From Eutreptiella sp. 'Long Island Sound 2002' (Eukaryota; Euglenozoa; Euglenophyceae; Eutreptiales; Eutreptiaceae), in contig OZ038378.1 in the NCBI GenBank assembly GCA_964036045.1, positions 36,519,228-36,583,227 of the forward strand: DNA of 64,000 nt, read 5' to 3'. A program made the position numbers and the translations under genes. The notes under the pieces were generated by a model that was not told where the DNA came from, ran no database searches, and saw only the letters and a program-made list of their open reading frames with translations. This document shows, in pieces, positions 33,660-46,227 of the stretch; the stretch's first letter is position 1, and the number at the start of each line of letters is the position of its first letter.

Positions 33660-34033
33660 CAAGGGGTCAGAGTGCTGCCACAACGCCGCCGCTGCGAACC
33701 CAGCAGGACTCTCATCACTGTGCGCTGTTATGCGAACAAACTTGTGAACATCCTGTGCCTGAACCAGGCCGCCACCCACAAGTCCGAAGGTGCAATGCAG
33801 GGCTGCAACCAGAACCAAAAGATACACCAGTACCGAATCTGAGCTTGAAAAGAAGCAGAAACCCAAATACGTGTCCTGAAGGCTTCACGCTGGTGGGCCA
33901 TGGTCCACGAAAGCCTCAACATTTCACAAGCGGTTTTGCAACATCAAATCCCTTTGCTGCTTTGGCCTCACAGAAAACAAGAAGCCCATTTGTGGATTCT
34001 CGCAAGACAAGGACACTGAATCCTGGCGTCTGA

Positions 34034-36280
34034 AAGTACAGGAGACACGCCCGCAAAGGTACTCCATTCTTTCGGTCGAGACCATCGCAAAGCCAACAAC
34101 TGCGTCAGACCTCTACAGCCTACTTACCAACAGACGCGCGCGATCGCAGCAGAGAAAAAAAAACCAAGAAAAAGAAGTACAGCCAAAAGAAGAAAACGGA
34201 AAAATCGTTTTTACCGACCTCAGAAACCCCCCAAACAAATTTTATACCGCTGTTTGGCGAGGTCGCAAAATCTAGGACACTCACAAAAAACCAGGAACAA
34301 AAGACCCACAACGGCGGAGAAGTTGTATGTTGCGTGCCCAAAAACACCTAGCAAAGTGCGTGTCGTAGGAACTAGGGACTTGTGCGCGCCCCAACCACGA
34401 AGGAGGAAAAAGAAAAACAAAACACAAACCAAAAAACACAAAACACAGAAACAACGACATCAACACCGGCCCCCGAGGCACAAGTACAAGTATGTTACAT
34501 GCCGTGCTACGCTACGCCACCCTACGCTAAGGAAAAAAACACAACGATAACCGCACTGACAAGGGTAACCAAGAGGTATAACCAAGAGAACATGCCCACC
34601 CCTGCACGCCGCACACATAGGGAGCGAACGCCGCAAAAGGACACGGCGCGGAGACAACAAGGGAGCAAGAACCGCATACCAAAACACCGAACACACAACA
34701 ACACAAACAACACGCTACACCGCAAGCCACACAAAGAAGGACAAAGAGAATTCTGATGCCAAGCAACCAAAAAGTATGCCTGTACTGGCACGTACCTGCC
34801 GTCGCAAGCAAAACAAGGGAACTAACGCAACCGATCAAGTACACGCTACAAAAGACGGGCCACGCCGCCGCACTGCACCTCTCTAGACCACCAACGCCGC
34901 GGAAAAGCAAAATGGTATGAGGGACACACACACACAAAAGCACCCAGGGAGCCACGCCACCGGAGGATACACCACCACCACGAAACACACACACACCAAG
35001 CCCGTGGGCTCAAAAGAACAAGAGATATACCCACGCGTGGGCAAACACACAACACAAGATATGGAAAAGAAGACCGCCAAAAACCGCCGCAATCGGAAAG
35101 ACCGCCAAAGCATGAACAAGCATGAACACGCCATGCCGCCTTCCTTCCCACCTGCCCGCACGCTACACTCTTAGGTCACCGAAAGCCGTGGAAGAGAACG
35201 CAGCCCACCACTGTCAGCGAGAACACGGCCCACACGGGAGCAAACCAACAACACATGGGACACACGACGCACCACCCATCCCGCGCGCACAAAGACATAC
35301 GTGCCTCCCACGCCCCCCCTCGCTGCCTCCTTCCTACAGGGTGCACCGTCAAAGGAAGAGGCAAACAACACGCGCCAGGGAAGGCAAAGTCCACTACAAA
35401 CCACGCCGGGTATGCTGATACACACGTACACATGAAATAATGAGGTACGTACCGTGCACCGTCCGGCACAACCAAAAGACAAGCACGCCAAGTCAGCAAC
35501 AGGGAAAGCACGATGTACAGGAAGGGGAGCAACCGCACCGCCGTTCCAACGCACCAACAACAGAGCCAAATCTCCCTGCCCCCTGGCACGCTCTTTGCAG
35601 GCCAAAGGGGCGGGATACCGCCGCGGCCGCAGTATAGTCACAGCCATAAACGATTGCATGGTCGTTGCTCGCATCCTCATATCGGCGAACACAGCGCCCT
35701 AGGACCGTAGCACGTAGCACGAAGCATAAGTCGCACGTACGTCGCGCCCGACCACCAGACCCACAACGGCCCATGCCCTGCAACCCCTGTCTCAAAGGAC
35801 CACGAAGGAAAAGAAGAGAGAAAGTGAAAAGCCGCAGCCAAACACGGCGGAGAGGGCAAAGGACCAGAAGAAGGAGAAAGTAGGCAAAGGAAAAAGCCGA
35901 GCCACGCACAAGGACATAAGAAGGGGAGAGAAAAATGCGCGCCAGGGCGGAGGGCCGACCAGCAGGGGACAGAGGAAAGGGTAAAAAACGCCGCAACCAG
36001 TAAACTGGGAGACAAAGGGTACGCCAAAGGAGGAGGGTACCGCACCAGCAAGGCAGGGTATGCACAAGGGCGAGGGGCGCACGCCAGGAAGGGTGCAGAG
36101 CCACCAGCCACGACACCACGGCACGCATGACACAGCAACACGAGGCAGAGGGCGAGAGGGGGGCACAGGGGCAGCGGAAGAAGGGAAGGAGTGGCACGAA
36201 TCACGGCACCACGGCCTACGCAGCACCACCACCCTCCCACGCAAGCACACAGACACCACGCCCACCACGCACACCCACAC
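34034..36280. other. A/C-rich, T-poor stretch without supported genes
   Basis: The plus strand is strikingly poor in T. Many long frames on the minus strand (for example 35677-36684, Arg/Gly/Ala/Cys-rich) arise because stop codons are rare in such DNA, not because of coding constraint. No domain seen. Confidence 0.6.
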
Positions 36281-39200
36281 CCGGCCGCCCGCCCAAAGGA
36301 CGGGCGGCCGGGGGATGGGCGAGCGCCTAGATCCAGACGCCCCCCACAACGACGCGAGGCATCCCCCCGGGGAATGTTCTCCCGCCAACCCCACAGCCCG
36401 CAACGCCGGCTTGCAAGAGCGCAAGCTGTTGGGCCGTCGATGGGTCCCGACGCCCACACCACCGCGCCCCGGAAACGGGGGAACGGGGCCTGGCTGCCCG
36501 CCCCAGTGACGGGCGGCTGGGAGAGGGAGAGCGCCTGACACCAGACGCCCCTCACAACGGTGAGTGCCACCCCCCCCCGGGGACACCCACCTGCCACCCC
36601 CGCAGCGCGCCACCCCCCGCAGGGCACGCACGCCAAAGGCACGTTGCCGGGCCCCCGGGCCCGCACAGGCGCGCCCCGAGCCACGCGCCTCGAGGAGGGG
36701 GGGCCAGGGGAGGACGAGCGCCTAACCCCGGATGCCCCTCACAACGGCCCGAGGCAGCCCCCCGGGAACGCAATCCGGCCACCCCCACAGCGCGCAATGC
36801 CGGCTCGCAAAGGCGCACGCTGTGGGGCCAGTGCTGGGCCCCCACGCCCACACCAGCCCCGCCCGAGAAACAAGGGCAACAGGGCCTGCCTACCCGCCCC
36901 CAGGACGGGCGGCCGCGAGAGGGAAAGCGCCTGACACCAGACGCCCCTCACAACGGTGAGAGGTCCCTCCCCCACCGGGGCAACTACCCGCCAGCCCCGC
37001 GGCGTGCAACACCCTGCAGGGCACGCACAACAAAAGGACAGTGCCGGGCCCCGACACCCGCACACTCCTCCTCATAGCACGTGGGCAGCGGACCCCGACT
37101 GCCCGCCCCATGGACGGGCAGCCAGGGGAGGACAAGCGCCTAACCTCAGACGCCCCTTACAACGGCGGGAGGCAACCCCCCAGGGGACGCTCTCCTGCCA
37201 CCCCCACAGCGCGCAACGCCGGCCCGCAAAAGCGCACTCTGTGGCGCCGGTGCTGTGTCTGCACGCCCACACAACCCGCGCCCGGGAAACACGGGCAATG
37301 GGGCCTGGCTGCCCGCCCCGAGGACGGACGGCTGGGAGAGGGAGAGCGCCTGACACCACACGCCCCTCACAACGGTGAGAAATCCCCCCCCCGGGGCGAC
37401 CTCCCGCCACCCCCGCGGCACGCAACACCCCGCAGGGCACACACACCAAAGAGACAGTGCCGGGCACCCACGCCCGCACACCCGCACCTATGGCGTCTGG
37501 GTGGCGGGCCCTGACTGCCCGCCCCAAGGACAGGCAGCCCGGAAAAGGCGAGCGCCCAACCTCAGACGCTCCTCGCAACGGCGCGAGGCACCCGCCCAGG
37601 GGACGCCCTCCCACCACCCCAACAGCGCGCAATGCCGGCTCGCAAGAGCGCATGCTGTGGGGCCGGTGCTGGGTCCCCACGCCCACACCACCCGCGCCAC
37701 GGAAACACGGGCAACGGGGCCTGGCTGCCCGCCCCAAAGAAAGGCGACCGGGAGAGGGAGAGCGCCTGACACCAGACACCCCTCAGACCAGTGACAGGTC
37801 CCTTCCCTAGGGGCAACCTCCCGCCACCCCCGCGGCGCGCAACACCCCGCAGGGCACGCACGCCAAAGGGACAGTGCCGGGCCCCCACGGCCACACACCC
37901 CTGCCAACGGCATGTGGGCGGCGGACCCCGACTGCCCGCCCCAAGGACGGGCAGCCGGGGGAGGACGAGCGCCTAGCCTCAGACGCCCCTCACGACGGCG
38001 CAGGGCACCCCCCCCCCGGGGACGCCCTCCCGCCACCCCCGCAGCGCGCAACGACGGATCACCAGAGCGCGTGCTGTGGGGCCGGTGCTGGGTCCCGAGG
38101 CCCACATCACCCGAGACCAAGAAACGCGGGCAACGGGGCCTGGCTGCACGCCCCATGGACGGGCGGCCGGGAGAGGAGGAGCGCCTGACACCAGACGCCC
38201 CTAACAGCGGTGAGATGTCCCCCCCCCGGGGCCACCTCGAACCAGCCCCGCGGCGCGCAACCCCCCACAGGGCACGCACGCAAAAGGGACAGTGCCGGGC
38301 CCGGAAAACCGGACACCGGCGCCCACAGCATGTGGGCAACGGACCCCGGCTACCCGCCCCAAGGACAGGCGGCCGGGAGAGGGCGAGCGCCTGGCCCCAG
38401 ACACCCCTCAAAACGGCGCGAGGCAGCCCCCCCGCGACGCCCTCCTCCCACCCCCACAGCACGCAACGCCGGCTCGCAAGAGCACACGCTGCCGGGCCGG
38501 TGCTGGGTCCCGACACCCACAGCACCCGCGCCCGGGAAAGGCAGGCAATGGGGCCCGGCTGCCCGCCACCAGGAGGGGTGGCCGGGAAAGGGAAAGCGCC
38601 TGACACCAGACGCCCCTCACAGTGGTTAGAGGTCCCCCCCCCCCAAGGCGACCTCCCACCACCCCCGCAGAGCGCAGCACCCCGCACAGGGGCAGCACGC
38701 CAAAGGGACAGTGCCGGGCCCCCACGCCCGCACACCCCCGCCCAGAGCACGTGGGAAGCGGACCCCGACTGCCCGCCCCTTGCACGGACAGCCGGGGGAG
38801 GACGAGCGCCTAACCTCAGACGCCCCTCACAATGGCGCGAGGCACCCCTCCAGGAGACGCCCTTCCGCCACTCCCACAGCGCGCAACATCCGCTCGCAAG
38901 AGCGCACACTGTGGGGCTGGTGCTGGGTCCCCACGCCAACACGACCGCGCCCGGGAAACACGGGCAAGGGGGCCTGGCTGCCCGCCCCCAGGATGGACAG
39001 CCGGGAGAGGGAGACTGCCTGACACCAAACCCCCCTCACAACGGTGAGAAATCCCCCCCGAGGGGCAACCTCCTGCCAGCCCCACCGGCGCGCAACACCC
39101 CGGAGGGCACGTACGCCAAAGGAACAGTGCCGGGTCTCCAGGCCCGTACACCCGCGCCCAGGGCATGTGGGCGGCGGACCCCGACTGCCCGCCCCAAGGA

Positions 39201-40953
39201 CGGGCAGCCGGGGGAGGACGAGCGCCTAACCTCAGACACCCCTCACAACGGCGCGAGGCACCCCCCCCCCCGGGACGCCCTCCCGCCACCCCCACAGCAG
39301 GCAACGTCGGCTCGCAAGAGAGCACGCTGTGGGGCCGGTGCTGGGTCCCCACGCCCACACCACCCGCGCCCGAACAACAGTGGCAACGGGGCCTGACTGC
39401 CCACTCCAAAGATGGGCGGCCAGGAGAGAGAGAGGGCCTGCCACCAGACGCCCCTCAAAACAGTGAGAGGTCCCCCTCCGCGGGGCGACCTCCCGCCGTC
39501 CCCGCGGCGCGCAACACCCCGCAGGGCACGCACACCAAAGGGACAGTGCCGGGCCCCCTTGCCCGCACACCCGCGTTCACGGCATGTGGGCGGCGGACCC
39601 CGACTGCCCGCCCCAAGGACGGGCAGCCGGGGGAGGACGAGCGCCTAACCTCAGACGCCCCTCACGACGGCGCGAGGCACCTCTGCAGGGGCGCCCCCCC
39701 GCCACCCCCGCAGCGCGCAACGACAGGTCACCAGAGCGCGCGCTGTGGCACGGGTGCTGGGTTTCCACGCCCACACCACCCACGGCCGAGAAACGCAGGC
39801 AACGGGGCCTGGCTGCCCGCCCGTAGGACAGGTGGCCGACAGAGGAAGAGCGCCTGACACCAGACGCCCCTCACAGCGGTGAGAGGTCCCCCCGCCCCGG
39901 GGCGACCTCCCACCACCCCCGCGGCGCACAACCCCCCACAGAGCACGCAGCCCAAAGGGACAGTGTCGGGCCCCCAAAAACCGCACACCCGCGCCCACAG
40001 CATGTGGGCAACGGAGCCTGGCTAGCCGCCCAAAGGATGGTCGGCCGGGAGAGAGCGAGCGCCCGGCCCCAGACGCCCCTCACAACGGCGCGAGGCACCT
40101 CCCAAGGTGAAGCCCTCCCCCCAGCCCGACAGCACGCAGGAGTGCATGCTGTGTGGCCGCTGCTGGGTCCCCAGGCCCACACCACCCGCACCCGGGAAAC
40201 ACGGGCAACGGGCCCTGGCCGCCCGCCCCCAGGATGGGCGGCCGGAGGAGGGAGAGCGCCTGACACCACAAGCCCCTCATAACGGCGAGAGGTCCCCCCC
40301 AAGGGGAGACCCCCCGACGCCCCCACGGCGCGCAACACCCCGCAGGGCACGCAGGCCTAGGGGGCAGTGCCGGGTTTCCACACCCGCACAGCCGCGCCCA
40401 CGACACGTCGGCAGCGGACCCCGACCACCCGCCCCGAAGGCGGGCAGCCGGGGGGGGACAAGTGCCTAACCTCAGACGCCCCTGACAACGGCGCGAGGCA
40501 CCCACCCAGGGGACGCCCTCCCGCCACCCCCACAGAACGCAGGAGCGCACGCTGTGGGGCTGGTGCTGGTCCCCGCGTTCACGCCACCCGTGCTCGGGAA
40601 ACACGGGCAACGGGGCCTGGCTGCCCGCCCCAAGGACGGGCGGCCGGAGGAGGGAGAGCGCCTGACACCAGACGCCCCTCACAACAGTGAGAGGTCCCCC
40701 CCCCCGGGGGCGACCTCCCGCCACCCCCACGGCGCGCAACAACCCGCATGGCACACACGCCAATGGGGCAGTACCGGGTCCCCACACTCGCACACCCGTG
40801 CCCACAGCACGCGGGCAGCGGACCCCGATCACCCGCCTCAAGGGCAGGCAGGAGGGAGAGGATGAGGAACCTAACCTCAGACGCCCCTCACCCCGGCGCG
40901 AGGCACTGCCCCGGGGACACTCTCCCGCCACCCGGACAGCGCGCGACCCCGGG
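36281..40953. repeat. Dimeric satellite, 417-bp period (two ~208-bp half units)
   Basis: GAGCGCCTGACACCAGACG-type marks recur about 11 times (36528, 36926, 37345, 37760, 38179, 38595, 39012, 39430, 39846, 40253, 40657) and alternate with GAGCGCCTAACCTCAGACG-type marks about 12 times. The steps within the array centre on 416-419 bp, falling to about 404 at the end. Each half unit carries a dyad (CTGCCCG / CGGGCAG) around CCCCAAGGA. 417 is divisible by three, so frames stay open across the array on both strands. These frames are not called genes. Confidence 0.95.
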
Positions 40954-42856
40954 GACATGGGGATCAGGGAGTGGGGGGCGATCGTGCCCAATACGGCGTG
41001 CAGATGGAGAAGGGCTACGGCCCCGAGCCCAATACGGCCGCCACCGGCGTGCCGGGGCGTCCTACAAACAGTCCCCCCCTTGGCCCCCCGCAACAGCCTG
41101 ACACAAGATGTGTGGCCGGCCCTGCTGAGCCACCCCAGGGAATGGATGACGACTCCGGGCACACGATACCCACCGTCGCTGGTGCTTGAGCAACTCACGG
41201 CCCCCACACCCGGAGTTTGCCACGTCCTGGACAGGGCATCGGCTCCGACGGAACAGCTCACCCACGAGGTGCTGGACCTGGCGCTGGAACCCCTGCGGGT
41301 ACTCTACCCGCAGACCCATATCCCGTCGGCGGGTACGTCCAACCAGCTCGCCCCCCTAGGACTACAGCACCGCATCGGGGCCGCCAACGCAGGAGGTGTG
41401 CTGGGACAGGGGCTGGCAATCTGCAACCCGTCCACCGCGCAAGGCCACTGGTACCTGCACCAACTCCTCTTCCTCCCGCGGGCGGGCCCCGAGCACTGCC
41501 GGCAGGACCCAGACGACACACATCTGGAGCGCCTGGGCGCACAGAGCTTCCCACAGCCGGTCCACCCGCCCTCCTGCAAGGGCAGGGCCAGGAGGCACTG
41601 CTGCCGGGGCCCCCGCTTGACGCGACCACCGCAGTGCAGCAAAGGGGACGCTGCAAGACGGAAGGGGCCGAACCGGACCGCACAAACTGCAGGGTGGTGG
41701 CCTGGACCGCGGCCTGCAGGCACCTCGCCCGGGACACCACGGGACTTAGGCCGTACCTGCCGGCGGACTGCACGGGGCTGGCGTCCACAGTGGCGGACGT
41801 CACCATGGGACCCGGGGCGGCCTGGTCGGCGCGCTTGCCGCCCCACGTCCCCTGCCAGGATGCGCGAGCCCGCCAACCTGCCACGACGCACGCACAAACG
41901 GCGCTTCTCACGGCGGAGCAGCTGTACGCCGTCGGAGCGGCGCTACTGGCGGACGGCAGGGAAAGCTTTGTCAACCACCACGGCCCGGCACAGATCGCGG
42001 GCAGCATACAAGGGCCGCAGCGCGAATCACCCCATCCGTGGCACGCCTCAGGGACACGTGCGGCGGAACACCCCCTCTCGGACCCCAGCAGGGGGAAGCG
42101 CTGGTGATGCAGACGGCGGGCTACCAAGGCATGCTGCACGGCCACGCCGGGGGCTACTGGTCGCACATCTTAGCCGAAGGCAAATGGACCGTCTGGCATG
42201 GCACCACCAGGCAAGGGGCCTTCCTGCCCCACGTCAATTGGCGGCAGGCGCCCACCCAGGGCTACTAGATGGCCGCGGACCCCTGACCGCTGGCAGTCCT
42301 GCTGCACACCATCAGCGCACCAAGCAGGCGGCAGCAGCCAGGATGGACCAACTCCCCCACGCTGTTCTGGCGCCCCGACGAAGAGGAGCATCTGCGGGCC
42401 GCATGGCACTGTGACGCCATCCGGATGACGGATGTCCCGGACCTCCACGCGGGACCCATCATGCACGCCCGCCCAGCAGCCACCCTCGCGGTGGCGCAAC
42501 CCGGACAGCAGAGCCCGAAGTGGGTGGCCTGTATGTTCAGCCCGGTGGACGCGCATATCGCCGTCTGCAACCCCGAACGCCTGCCGGGGCCTGAGGCCGT
42601 ATTCCGCGTGGTGGACTTGGCCCCCGTGATCGTCAAGGCGCTTCGGGAGGGCGACCACCACGCCCTCCTGCTCCAAGCCCGCCTCAAGAACAACACCAGG
42701 GCGGCAAAACAAGGGGTTTGGCCGGCGGCAGCGCTCCCCGCTGACCTAGAGCTCCAACTGGCAGTCCCAACCACGGTGTACCAGTGGCTCTAGGCCTTCC
42801 ACGACCTGCGGTGGAGGGGCAAGCCCGACCGCCAAATCGGCCCCACGCACTGGCAG
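40954..42856 (+). pseudogene. LINE copy 1, first open frame, truncated and mutated
   Basis: It begins GACATGGGGATC exactly where the satellite ends and matches 46225-48135 closely. The start ATG is at 40957. Like copy 2, it changes frame by one base near 41575 (HPPSCKG to ALLQGQGQ). It has its own 22-bp deletion near 42050, which shifts frame again, and extra stops near 42268, 42285 and 42791. It diverges at 42857, before the zinc finger of copy 2, so the endonuclease part is missing. The product of the intact family would be the nucleic-acid-binding first protein of a LINE. I base this on copy 2. Confidence 0.75.
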
Positions 42857-43577
42857 CCCCACGTCCACCTCCCCCTCCCCCCACAGGCCCCGCCGGGCTC
42901 CCCGTTCCCCCCGCCGTCCATACCCATCCACCACCCCGAGCCCCCGGCACCACCACTCCCGCTCCCCCAGACGCCACCAAGCGTGCCACAGCTGCCCCAT
43001 GTCCACCTTCCCCTCCCGTTTCTCCCTCCGCCCGTACCCGTCCTCCACCCCCAGCCCCCGCCACCGCCGCTCCCGCTCCCCCAGGCACCGCCATTCCCAC
43101 CACCACCACAGGTCCACGTCCTCCCCCCGCCGCTCCAGGACCCCGGGCAGGGACCGCTTCCCCCCCCAGGCCCCCGCCCACCTCGCCTGGTGGTCTGCCC
43201 CCGCTTTGCAGGAGCTCCGCCGCTGCGTGAAGTGGGCCGGGGGAGTGGGAAGGCAAGATGGGGTGCACATGGTGCATACCTTCGAGGAGATGCGCACCCG
43301 CACCCACGCCGACCCCAACGAGGCCGCCCCGGAGGCCATCATGCCGCAAGCGGCATGGGAGGCCCTCCTCCGCGATGCGGTCCAGGGCCTCCGCCCCCCC
43401 TACACCCCCCAAGCCCTGCGCCAATGGCTCTAGGCCACCCAACCCCAGGCCTGGGCCATCAGCGCCCCCTCCCCACCCTGCCACCGCCACACCAGCAAGG
43501 GGAAGGACAAGGGCAAGAGGAGGGCAAAGGACACCAAGGGGCACTCAGGCAAGAGGGCACGGAGGGGCCCCAATTGA
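42857..43577 (+). pseudogene. Pro/Ser/Arg-rich frame with basic tail, unknown
   Basis: A low-complexity Pro-rich lead (42857-43190, PLPLPQAPP-type repeats) is followed, in the frame of 42999, by a globular-looking part (LQELRRCVKWAGGVGRQDG, then AAWEALLRDAVQGL and PPYTPQALRQWL). A TAG follows at 43431, and in the same phase a Lys/Arg/Gly-rich tail ends in TGA at 43575. The YTP-x2-L and Trp pattern plus basic tail recall the frame at 53985-54968. The two may be distant relatives, possibly first proteins of LINE-type elements. This is weak evidence, with no named domain. Confidence 0.35.
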
Positions 43578-44373
43578 GGGCAGGCAGCCATAGGGACAGG
43601 GCGCCGGAAGAGACACCACATGGGGGCAGAAAACCACCCGAGAACCAGGAAGGGGCAGGAGCGGGGACCAAGGCACGGAGGAAAAGGGCACCACGGCAAA
43701 CGCCACGACCCACACCCAGGAAGGGCATACCACGACGGGGGGACCAGCGCCGCCCCACCCCCACCGAACGCCGCACGACTCCCGGGGGCGCACCCCCCAA
43801 CACGCACCGCCGAAGCAAGCATCGGACGCCGTACGGATCACACCAGCGCACAGCCACCAGCCACCGGAAACCACACGGGAAATGGAGGGCACACCTACAC
43901 GGGGAGAACGGGCCACACCCAAAGAGGAAGCCGCAGGGAACGCCGCCACACGGCGCGCCACCATGCCCTCACCGCCAGGCGACGACCCCGGCTGCCACAA
44001 GGGCCACCTCACAGGCGGAGGAAGAGGACGGAGGCACGGCCAGAGCGACCAGGGCTAGGGACCGGGACCCCCAGAGGACAAGGGACCAAGGCACAGGCCC
44101 CCAGGGAGGGCAACCCCACGGACGCCTACCCGACGGACCAGCCCGAGCGGCACGCCCAGGCCCCCACAGCACGGACTCAGCGAGACACCCACACCCAACC
44201 GCACCCCCCAGCCACCAGCCAGCCGCACTCCGGCCCGCACTCCGCACCACGTCACAGGCCAGGCTGACCTCCACTGACCCACCACGGCACAATACGAGAC
44301 CACGGCACACCACACCACAGCGCGCCACAGTGCAACGTGCCACAGCACAACGCGACGCGACGCGGCAAAGAGC
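43578..44373. other. A/C-rich low-complexity DNA
   Basis: T-poor on the plus strand. Frames on both strands are composition artefacts (Arg/Thr/Pro-rich or Gly/Val/Cys-rich). Confidence 0.5.
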
Positions 44374-44845
44374 GGCACAACACGGCACGACTGACCCTAA
44401 CCTGAAGGACTAACCGAAGCAAGCCACCACACACCCCGGCAGGCGCCGCACCAGCACGCAACACACCGGCACCGCAGGCCACACACGGGGCCACCGCCCG
44501 CCCGGTAACAACGGTGGCGGACCACCCAGAAGGTTAAAACCGGCACCGCAGAGGAGAAAGGATACGAACAACCCCAGCCCCCTAACCCAGAGCCACACGC
44601 GGCACAGAGCGGCACAACACGGCACGACTGACCCTATCCTGAAGGACTAACCGAAACAAGCCACCGCACAGCCTGGAAGGCGCCGCACCAGCACGCCACA
44701 CATCGGCACCACAGGCCACACACGGGGCCACCGCGCGCCCGGCAACAACGGTGGCGGACCACCCAGAAGGTTAAAACCGGCACCGCAGAGGAGAAAGGAC
44801 ACAGACAACCCCAGCCCCCTAACCGAGAGCCACGCGCAGCCGCCT
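44374..44845 (+). repeat. Tandem duplication, 237-bp unit, two copies
   Basis: GGCACAACACGGCACGACTG starts at 44374 and 44611, and the units match closely to about 44845. Both include CCAGAAGGTTAAAACCGGC. Possibly a duplicated 3' tail of an element. Confidence 0.85.
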
Positions 44846-45800
44846 GGCGCAGCCGCCCCGCCGGCAGAGCCAGGACCTAGCCCGGCAGGAAGGGGCGCCG
44901 AGCCCAACGTGTACGTAGCTCACCCGACCTAAGGGGCGGGAACATGGCCAAACAGAACGCAACCGCCAACAGCAGCCCGGAAGACCACACTGAATGCGGG
45001 CCAGTGCGTGCGCCAGCCCAGGGAAGGCAGAGGGAGGAAGAGGCAGCCCCCCCCCCCCCGAAAAAAAAACAGGGGGGGGAAGGGGGGGGGGGCGCGAAAA
45101 CAGCCCACAGCCAGCAAACCGCCCGCCAACACCACAAGAGGCGGCCAAACCCCCCACCCAGAAGGCACCGAAGACAGGACCCCCAAAGAGGCACAGGGGG
45201 ACCACGCAGCCAAAACCGGCAACACCAAGCCAGGAACAGCGGCCCAGCGGGAAAAGGGACACCGAAACATGCAGACACACACCACGAAAAAAAAAAACAG
45301 AGCCAGCAGCCCAGCCCGAAAGAAAGGGGATCGGGGGACAGGGACCACAAGGCCCGGGACAGGGACACCCAGCAACCGACACCACAAAGCCAAACCAAGA
45401 AAAAAAAAGCGCAAAAAACACACCCCAACAACCCAGTCAAGAAAGGCGGGGCACAGCCGGGACCCAGGCCCAGCACGCACGCCCACACCGCACACCGGAA
45501 CCGGAAACGGCGGGGGGCAAGCGGAGCGCGCACGAAACCACACACGTCCCATAAGCAGGCCGAAACCTAAGCCCAACCACGAACACCACAAACAGCCGGC
45601 AAAAGAGGGACAACACCACAAACCGTGCCAAAACACACCCACCCAAGACCCCAGCCAGGACTGGCGGGGTTAACAAAACCCACACCCAACCGCAACCTGG
45701 ACCCAAACACCAACGCCGCACAACAGTAGGAAACCCAGTGCCCACAGCCCAGGCACTGAGGCAGCCCGCGCCATGCAGGTGACCCGGCCAAACGAGATCC
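44846..45800. other. T-poor low-complexity DNA with C, A and G runs
   Basis: Contains C10-11, A9-10 and G7-11 runs near 45049-45092. No supported gene on either strand. Confidence 0.5.
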
Positions 45801-46227
45801 GGAGACCGGGGGTAAGGCTGCATCCTAAGGCCCGCGCTGCTTTGGGACTCGAGGCGGAGCGTGCGACACCCAAGCGCCTCGGAACCCTAGTACCAAGAAC
45901 GTGCATGCATGCCTTGGGAACGGGATAACCCAGGAAGTCTGGTGAACCTCTGGGGTTCCGCCCAAAGGAGGGGACGTGCGCAAGCACGGGGGCACACCCT
46001 CCTGGCGAGACAAGCACGTCACGCCGGCGGCGATCAGCCCTCCCGGTGTTGCCCGGGGCTGCTTTGTAGGGGGCCAACAGTCAGGTCTAGCGGGATGTAA
46101 GCCGCCTCCCCTCTTCACGCCTGGAGCCTCTTCCTGTTCGTCACAGGGGCGACGCCAGGGGGAACCAAGGGGCGCCTCTCCACAACCGGGTGCACCTACC
46201 TACCTACCTCTGCTTCACGCCGAAGAC
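45801..46227 (+). other. Probable 5' leader of LINE copy 2
   Basis: More even composition than its surroundings and no gene. It ends in (CTAC)n near 46196-46210 just before the first frame. Copy 1 lacks it because its homology starts at 40954. Confidence 0.4.

Larger units (their letters stand above)
30702..34033 (+). pseudogene. Open reading frame split by an LTR element
   Basis: The frame 30702-30994 (97 codons plus 2 bases) runs into the LTR element. If the element and one CAAG target copy are disregarded, it continues in register at 33664 and ends in TGA at 34031-34033, about 220 codons in all. The left part is helical (AAQLYLQGLYFAYAAVQLL). The right part is Pro/Arg/Ser-rich. No domain is recognised and no start codon is visible, as the frame is closed by TGA at 30699, so an upstream exon would be needed. 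That it stays open exactly across the insertion site suggests a real exon, but chance is not excluded. Confidence 0.4.

Noticed and set aside
35677-36684. 335-codon minus-strand frame rich in Cys, Leu and Arg
   Set aside because: Lies in T-poor DNA where minus-strand stops are rare. No motif or second line of evidence.
37912-39396. 494-codon open frame (plus) and a 484-codon minus-strand frame at 37488-38942
   Set aside because: Both lie in the 417-bp satellite and mirror its period. Openness on both strands follows from the length being divisible by three and from lack of T/A-rich stops.
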